The notes beneath the pieces were generated by a model. It was not told the origin of the DNA. It made no database searches and was given only the letters and a program-made list of their open reading frames with translations. Both the position numbers and the translations under genes were made by a program. From contig NZ_BAABAQ010000015.1 in assembly GCF_039537505.1 (NCBI RefSeq), forward strand, positions 191,249-255,248: a stretch of 64,000 nucleotides of DNA, written 5' to 3'. Source of the DNA: Streptosporangium oxazolinicum. GTDB lineage: Bacteria; Actinomycetota; Actinomycetes; Streptosporangiales; Streptosporangiaceae. Positions 59,427 through 64,000 of the stretch are shown here, piece after piece. Position 1 is the stretch's first letter. Every line of letters starts with the position of its first letter.

Positions 59427-60578
59427 ATGGGTAACCCCTGCGCTGTCATCGGGGTCGGCCAGACCCGCTACACGACCAGGCGGCACGACGTCTCCCTCGC
59501 CGGGCTGGTCCGCGAGGCGGCCCTGCGCGCGCTGGAGGACGCGGGTCTGACCTGGAAGGACATCGACGCGGTCGTCATCGGCAAGGCGCCCGACCTGTTC
59601 GAGGGCGTGATGATGCCCGAGGCGTACCTCGCCGACGCGCTGGGCGCCGCGGGCAAGCCGATGATGCGGGTCCACACCGCGGGTTCGGTCGGCGGGTCCA
59701 CCGCGCTCGTCGGCGCCTCGCTGATCCAGGGCGGCGTGCACGACCGGGTGCTGGTGGTGGCGTTCGAGAAGCAGTCGGAGTCCAACGCGACCTGGGCGCT
59801 CTCCACCCACCTGCCGTTCAGCGCCTCGCTGGTCGTCGGCGCGGGCGGTTACTTCGCCCCGCACATCCGCGAGTACATCCGCCGCTCCGGCGCCCCCGGG
59901 CACATCGGCCACCTCGTGGCCGTCAAGGACCGGCGCAACGCCCTGAAGAACCCGTACGCCCACCTGAGGATCCCCGGCATCGACCAGAGGATGGTCGAGT
60001 CGACCCCGATGCTGTGGGAGCCGATCCGCTACCTCGACACCTGCCCGTCCTCCGACGGCGCCTGCGCGATGGTCCTGGCCGCGGAGGACAGGCTCACCGG
60101 CAGTACCCCCGCCTGGGTCCTCGGCGCGGCGACGCGCTCCGAGCCGATCTTCCGCGCGGGCCGCGACACCGTGAACCCGCGGGGCGGCAAGGACTGCGCG
60201 GCCGACGTCTACCGGCAGGCCGGGGTCACCGACCCGCGACGGGAGATCGACGTGGCGGAGGTGTACGTGCCCTTCTCCTGGTACGAGCCGATGTGGCTGG
60301 AGAACCTCGGGTTCGCCGCGGAGGGGGAGGGCTGGAAGCTCACCGAGTCCGGGGCCACCGCCCTGGACGGCGACATCCCGTGGAACGCCTCGGGCGGCGT
60401 GCTGTCGAGCAACCCGATCGGGGCCTCGGGGCTGATCCGGTTCGCCGAGGCGGCGCTCCAGGTGCGGGGGATGGCGGGGGAGCACCAGGTGGACGGCGCC
60501 AGGCGGGCCCTCGGGCACGCGTACGGGGGAGGCGCGCAATTCTTCGCGATGTGGATGGTCGGCAGCGACAAACCCTGA
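59427..60578 (+). CDS. thiolase-like lipid-transfer protein, Ltp3-like
   Basis: The 383-residue protein has the thiolase fold (CAVIGVGQTRYTTRRHDVSLAGLVREAALRALEDAGL at the start, ARRALGHAYGGGAQFFAMWMVG at the end). The nucleophile region reads HTAGSVGGSTALVG, placing Ser87 where thiolases have Cys. It probably pairs with the preceding Ltp4-like protein and the DUF35 protein for carbon-carbon bond cleavage in a CoA-ester pathway. The start is ATG at 59427, with GGAGG 13 bases upstream (weak spacing). Confidence 0.83.
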   Translation: MGNPCAVIGVGQTRYTTRRHDVSLAGLVREAALRALEDAGLTWKDIDAVVIGKAPDLFEGVMMPEAYLADALGAAGKPMMRVHTAGSVGGSTALVGASLIQGGVHDRVLVVAFEKQSESNATWALSTHLPFSASLVVGAGGYFAPHIREYIRRSGAPGHIGHLVAVKDRRNALKNPYAHLRIPGIDQRMVESTPMLWEPIRYLDTCPSSDGACAMVLAAEDRLTGSTPAWVLGAATRSEPIFRAGRDTVNPRGGKDCAADVYRQAGVTDPRREIDVAEVYVPFSWYEPMWLENLGFAAEGEGWKLTESGATALDGDIPWNASGGVLSSNPIGASGLIRFAEAALQVRGMAGEHQVDGARRALGHAYGGGAQFFAMWMVGSDKP

Positions 60579-60597
60579 TCCCCCAGGAGGGGTGCGA

Positions 60598-62184
60598 ATG
60601 GAGTTCAACCACGCGGATCTGTTCGAAGGACTCGCCGACGCGATCGGGGATCGTACGGCCGTCGTCTGCGGCGACCGCCACATGACCTACGCCGAGTTGG
60701 ACGCGCACGCCAACCGGCTCGCCCACTTCCTGGAGAGCAGGGGCGTGCGCCCCGGGCAGCACGTCGGGATCCACCTGTACAACGGCGTCGAGTACGTGGC
60801 CGGGCTGCTCGCCACCCTCAAGATCCGGGCGGTGCCGGTCAACGTGAACTACCGCTACGTCGAGGCGGAGCTGCTCTACCTCTACAAGGACTCCGACATT
60901 GTGGCCCTGCTGTTCGACGTGGAGTTCGACGCCCGGGTGGCGGCCACGGCACCGCACGCCCCCGCCCTGCGACACCTGGTCGCGGTGGGGGGACCGTCCG
61001 AGGTCGAGGGCGCGGTGCCGTACGAGGAGGCGCTGGCCGGGCGGCCGGAGACGCGCGGGTTCCCCGAGCGGTCGGGCGACGACCTCTACATCATCTACAC
61101 CGGCGGCACGACCGGCCTGCCCAAGGGCGTGATGTGGCGTACCGAGGACCTCTTCTTCGCCTTCGGCGGCGGCAACCCCTACGGCGAGCCGCCCACCACC
61201 CCGGACGAGGTGATCGAGGCGGCCGTCGCCGCGAGTGAGATGACCATGATGGCCGCGGCCCCCCTGATGCACGGCGCCGCCCAGATGGGCACCTTCATCG
61301 CCTGGTGCATGGGCGGCACGATCGCGTACGTCCGCAGGTTCGACGCGGCCGAGGTGCTGCGGACGGTCGAGCGGGAGCGGGTCCTCACGCTCAACATCAC
61401 CGGGGACGCGATGGCCCGCCCACTGGCCGACGAGATCGCCACCGGCGCCTACGACCTGTCCTCGCTGTTCGTGCTGAGCTCCACCGGCGCGATCCTCAGC
61501 GGTTCCGTACGCGAGCGCCTGGAGGAACTGCTGCCCGGCAAGATGATCGTCGACAGCTTCGGCTCCACCGAGTCCGGCTACACCGCCTCGGCGGTCCCCG
61601 GCTCCTCCCCCGAGTCCGGGCTACGCTACCAGGCGAACCCCCACGCCGGGCTCGCCGTGCTCAGCGAGGCCCTGGAACCGGTCGAACCCGGCTCGGACCA
61701 GCTGGGCACCGTGGCCAGAAGCGGCCGCATCGCCTCCGGCTACTACAAGGACGAGGCCAAGACGGCCCGTACGTTCGTGACGGACAGGGGCGGCGTCCGC
61801 TGGCTGCTCACCGGCGACCTGGCCAAGGTCGAGGCGGACGGCACCATCGCGATCTTCGGCCGGGGCTCCGCCTGCATCAACACCGGTGGGGAGAAGGTCT
61901 TCCCCGAGGAGGTCGAGGCGGTGCTCAAGGGCCACCCGGCGGTCTTCGACGCGGTCGTGACCGGTATCCCGGACGAGCGGTGGGGCACCCGGGTGGCGGC
62001 GGTGATCGAGCCGCGCCCCGGCACGGCACCGACGGCCGAGGAACTCGGCGCCCACTGCCGGGGAAGGATCTCCGGCTACAAGGTGCCCAGGACCTTCGCC
62101 TTCGTCGACGAGATGGTCCGCTCCCCGGCGGGCAAGGCCGACTACCGCTGGGCCAGGAAAATCGCCGAGGCCGTCCGTTCCTGA
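60598..62184 (+). CDS. acyl-CoA synthetase, FadD19-like
   Basis: The 528-residue ligase starts MEFNHADLFEGLADAIGDRTAVVCGDRHMTYAELDAHANRLAHFL. It has YIIYTGGTTGLPKGVMWR, NITGDAMARPLADEIATG, DSFGSTESGYTASAV and the C-terminal SPAGKADYRWARKIAE with the catalytic lysine. These blocks strongly recall mycobacterial FadD19, which activates C24-branched sterol side chains. AGGAGGGGTGCGA precedes ATG. It is the last gene of the operon. Confidence 0.88.
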   Translation: MEFNHADLFEGLADAIGDRTAVVCGDRHMTYAELDAHANRLAHFLESRGVRPGQHVGIHLYNGVEYVAGLLATLKIRAVPVNVNYRYVEAELLYLYKDSDIVALLFDVEFDARVAATAPHAPALRHLVAVGGPSEVEGAVPYEEALAGRPETRGFPERSGDDLYIIYTGGTTGLPKGVMWRTEDLFFAFGGGNPYGEPPTTPDEVIEAAVAASEMTMMAAAPLMHGAAQMGTFIAWCMGGTIAYVRRFDAAEVLRTVERERVLTLNITGDAMARPLADEIATGAYDLSSLFVLSSTGAILSGSVRERLEELLPGKMIVDSFGSTESGYTASAVPGSSPESGLRYQANPHAGLAVLSEALEPVEPGSDQLGTVARSGRIASGYYKDEAKTARTFVTDRGGVRWLLTGDLAKVEADGTIAIFGRGSACINTGGEKVFPEEVEAVLKGHPAVFDAVVTGIPDERWGTRVAAVIEPRPGTAPTAEELGAHCRGRISGYKVPRTFAFVDEMVRSPAGKADYRWARKIAEAVRS

Positions 62185-62225
62185 CGGTCCTCCCGATGTC
62201 ACCCGCCTCCTGGTGTCACCCCGCT

Positions 62226-62246
62226 CCGGCCCGCCGGGTGGGCCGG
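62226..62246 (+). terminator. possible operon terminator
   Basis: CCGGCCC (62226-62232) and GGGCCGG (62240-62246) form a 7-bp stem with a 7-nt loop, 42 bp past the ligase stop. Confidence 0.4.
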
Positions 62247-62355
62247 GGTCAAACGCCACCGGCGTACGGGCTCCCGGTCCGGAGAGGCAGGGAGGGGGCC
62301 GCGTGGCCCGGCGAGGCGTGAACCGCTCGGGGGGCCGGTCCGTTTCAGGGGTGTG

Positions 62356-63108
62356 ATGCGCTTCCTGCTCGCCGCCGTGCTTCTCCTCCTGACCGGCTGC
62401 TCCGCGACCACCGGAACCACCGCCACCGTCGAGACCACCGCGCCGACCGCGCCGGGCGGGACCATCGCGCCGACCGGTGCTCGGCCCGGTGACGTCGTCA
62501 TCCGGTACGTCAGCTGCGGCGGGATGACATGCGAGGGCGGCGACAGCATGGCCGTCACCGCCGACGGGCGGGCCGTCTCGCTGCGCGACGGGGAACTCGT
62601 CGTCGTCCCGCTCCCGGAGGCCGAACTGCGCGACCTGCGGGCCGGGCTCGTCGCCTCCCTCGCGGGACGGGAGGGCACGCTCGACCGTAAGGGAGGGGCG
62701 ACCGACCAGCCGTTCGCCGTCGTCACCGTGGTGGACCCCGGCGGAAAGAAGCACGAGACCCGGCTGGAGGGGACGCCGCTGGCGGAGGACGAGCCGATCG
62801 TCGCCGCGACCGAGCGCCTCTCGAAGCTGACCGCAAGGATCCGCTCCACCGGCACCCCCGACCCCGCCGCGCCGATCACGGTGACGATGTACGAGGACCC
62901 GAGCGCCCGGCCCATCCGGCAGGCGACCTGGCCCGAGGGGATCACCACACCGATCGAAGCCGCGTCCGGCGGGAACTTCGGCACCCGGACCTACCAAGGA
63001 CGCGAGGCGACGACCCTGCGTACCGCCCTCGGGAAGGCGGGGGACAACGTGACGGTGACCCCCGGAGGCAAGACCCTGATCGCCCGCTGGGAGGCGGTGC
63101 TGCCGTGA
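62356..63108 (+). CDS. lipoprotein of unknown function
   Basis: The 250-residue protein has a textbook lipoprotein signal (MRFLLAAVLLLLTGC, Cys15) and a Thr/Ala/Pro spacer. An external domain with two early cysteines follows (YVSCGGMTCEGGDS), with beta-rich sequence such as MAVTADGRAVSLRDGELVVVPL and a C-terminal YQGREATTLRTALGKAGDNVTV. No family is recognised; the last part resembles small beta-sandwich surface proteins. AGGGG sits 4 nt before ATG at 62356. Confidence 0.7.
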   Translation: MRFLLAAVLLLLTGCSATTGTTATVETTAPTAPGGTIAPTGARPGDVVIRYVSCGGMTCEGGDSMAVTADGRAVSLRDGELVVVPLPEAELRDLRAGLVASLAGREGTLDRKGGATDQPFAVVTVVDPGGKKHETRLEGTPLAEDEPIVAATERLSKLTARIRSTGTPDPAAPITVTMYEDPSARPIRQATWPEGITTPIEAASGGNFGTRTYQGREATTLRTALGKAGDNVTVTPGGKTLIARWEAVLP

Positions 63109-63228
63109 TTTTGCCTCCGTAACATGATGGGTTGTTCGGTTGCGCGATGAGTTGTGTTCACGGGCGAGCCGGTGCCGGATACCGGGGCAGGCGGCCCTTG
63201 GGCGGGCATCGTCAACTTTTGTGTTCGG

Positions 63229-63552
63229 CTACCGCGCCTGCCCGGTCAGCACCTGCCGCCACATCTCCCGCGCTTCGCGGAGCGTCCACCGTCCGGCGAA
63301 GGCGTGTTCTGGCGGTCTGTTCTGAATCACCCTGTGGATCATGTAGGTGCCACCGCAGGAGATCAGCTCGTAGAAGACCATCCGGCAGGAGCACGTGTGC
63401 TCTGTGACGCGGTAACGCCCCTGCGGTACCGACTCCCAGTCGAGCGCCAGGCGCTTCGAAGTGACGCGTACGGGGTGTGCGCTGACACCGGGGCAGGGCC
63501 AGGTGACGCGGGTGTCCGGATCGCCGCTCTGAGTGTCGGGGGTGGCTGGCAT
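63229..63552 (-). CDS. small cytoplasmic protein, unrecognised
   Basis: From ATG at 63552 (GGAG 7 nt upstream) the protein has 107 residues, including GRYRVTEHTCSCRMVFYELISCGGTYMIHRV and a basic, Trp-containing C terminus (GRWTLREAREMWRQVLTGQAR). The CSC and later Cys may bind metal. An in-frame ATG at 63702 overlaps the stop of the upstream gene (ATGA) and would add 50 low-quality residues. Similar small genes accompany XRE regulators in actinomycetes, but no function is known. Confidence 0.55.
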   Translation of the reverse strand: MPATPDTQSGDPDTRVTWPCPGVSAHPVRVTSKRLALDWESVPQGRYRVTEHTCSCRMVFYELISCGGTYMIHRVIQNRPPEHAFAGRWTLREAREMWRQVLTGQAR

Positions 63553-63698
63553 CGCGTGCTCCTCTCCGAGGTGCGGGGGCCGGGCGACGACTCCCGGCCC
63601 CGCGCCTCGCCTCGCCGCGTCCCCTGGTCGTGCACCACCGCCTGCGGGGAGTGTGAGCGCGACGGCATGGGAGGCCACTCGCCGTGCCGTCGCGCCGC

Positions 63699-64000
63699 TC
63701 ATGGGGCCGTGGTCGGTTCGGTGTAGTGCTCGCCGAGTCGCCGGGCGATTCGGCGTGCGACCTGCGGTACGTCGTCGGTTCGAGCGGACTCGGCGGGCTC
63801 CTCCATGTGGACGGCTCCCCACGCGAAGAACTCGCCTTCGCGGTCGGCCCACACGGTCAGGTCGGCGCTGATGACGAGGCGCGGTTCGCCCTCGTCGTAG
63901 GAGATCGCCGGGTAGATCCGGTGGTCGTGCAAAACCGTGCGCAGGTGCCGCAGGGCGGTGATGGCGCCGGGCCGCCAGGTGGCCGCGCCGAGCCGGTCGC
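63699..64000 (-). CDS. small protein, 5' end beyond the window
   Basis: The frame is open to the right edge and about 100 residues are visible: TWRPGAITALRHLRTVLHDHRIYPAISYDEGEPRLVISADLTVWADREG-EFFAWG (shown in part), then a helical Arg-rich end. The TTG at 63932 is only an internal possibility. It probably forms an operon with the following small gene. No family is assigned. Confidence 0.5.
   Translation of the reverse strand, partial: DRLGAATWRPGAITALRHLRTVLHDHRIYPAISYDEGEPRLVISADLTVWADREGEFFAWGAVHMEEPAESARTDDVPQVARRIARRLGEHYTEPTTAP

Noticed and set aside
1..64000. CRISPR array, transposon or prophage
   Set aside because: Repeats present are short tandem or palindromic; no regularly spaced repeats, transposase, integrase or phage structural genes were found.

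Overview
The window is about 64 kb of very GC-rich DNA with strong third-position G/C. Gene content and order (prfB-ftsE-ftsX-smpB, NAD-glutamate dehydrogenase of the 180-kDa class, an AftD-type arabinofuranosyltransferase, ECF sigma/anti-sigma pairs, Roadblock/LC7 proteins, frequent GTG and TTG starts) point to a chromosomal segment of a filamentous actinomycete. I would guess Streptosporangiales, but the exact genus is inference. No rRNA, tRNA, CRISPR array, transposase, integrase or replication origin was seen. The only RNA gene is ssrA (tmRNA).

Left part (1-16 kb). A 5'-truncated acetoacetyl-CoA synthetase carries tandem 27-bp repeats. It faces a Tat-exported berberine-bridge-type flavoenzyme. 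Next, on the minus strand, come a ferric-reductase-like membrane protein overlapping a NuoF/3Fe-4S-ferredoxin fusion, and a DUF4142/DUF1996 pair of exported proteins. These stand back to back with an ECF sigma factor and a very short zinc-finger anti-sigma. NAD-glutamate dehydrogenase and a lipoprotein gene follow.

Core part (15-25 kb). prfB, a small zinc-ribbon membrane protein, ftsE, ftsX, smpB, a penicillin-binding-protein-like lipoprotein that has lost all three catalytic motifs, and ssrA. A Doc-type toxin with its antitoxin follows the ssrA terminator, and then a Roadblock/LC7-DUF4388 signalling cluster.

Middle (25-35 kb). A small exported orphan, glpK-glpF with repeated operator-like boxes, a polysaccharide deacetylase lipoprotein, a HtrA-type protease lipoprotein divergent from a single-pass protein, and a fused double acyl-CoA dehydrogenase.

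Envelope-glycan island (35-50 kb). FkbM methyltransferase, GT-C-like membrane proteins, a 43-residue DUF2613-like protein, a GT4 glycosyltransferase, an AftD-family giant enzyme, two DUF3068 proteins and an acyltransferase-3. As I recall it, this set resembles the Rv0225-Rv0236c neighbourhood of mycobacteria. The first DUF3068 gene and the acyltransferase overlap tail to tail across a hexanucleotide repeat that both strands translate.

Right part (47-64 kb). An IpdC-like NMO-family enzyme with a KstR-type box, two PLP enzymes, a lower-GC HipA-like kinase/DUF3037 pair with its own terminator, and a lipid or steroid CoA-thioester cluster (EchA19-like crotonase, acyl-CoA ligase, double OB-fold protein, two thiolase-like proteins, FadD19-like ligase). 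The order of the last group mirrors mycobacterial Rv3521-ltp4-ltp3. A lipoprotein and two small genes of unknown function close the window.

The best candidates for something not well described are the HipA-like/DUF3037 pair, the motif-less PBP wedged between smpB and ssrA, and the dual-coding convergent repeat. All homology statements come from reading the translated sequence; no database search was run.
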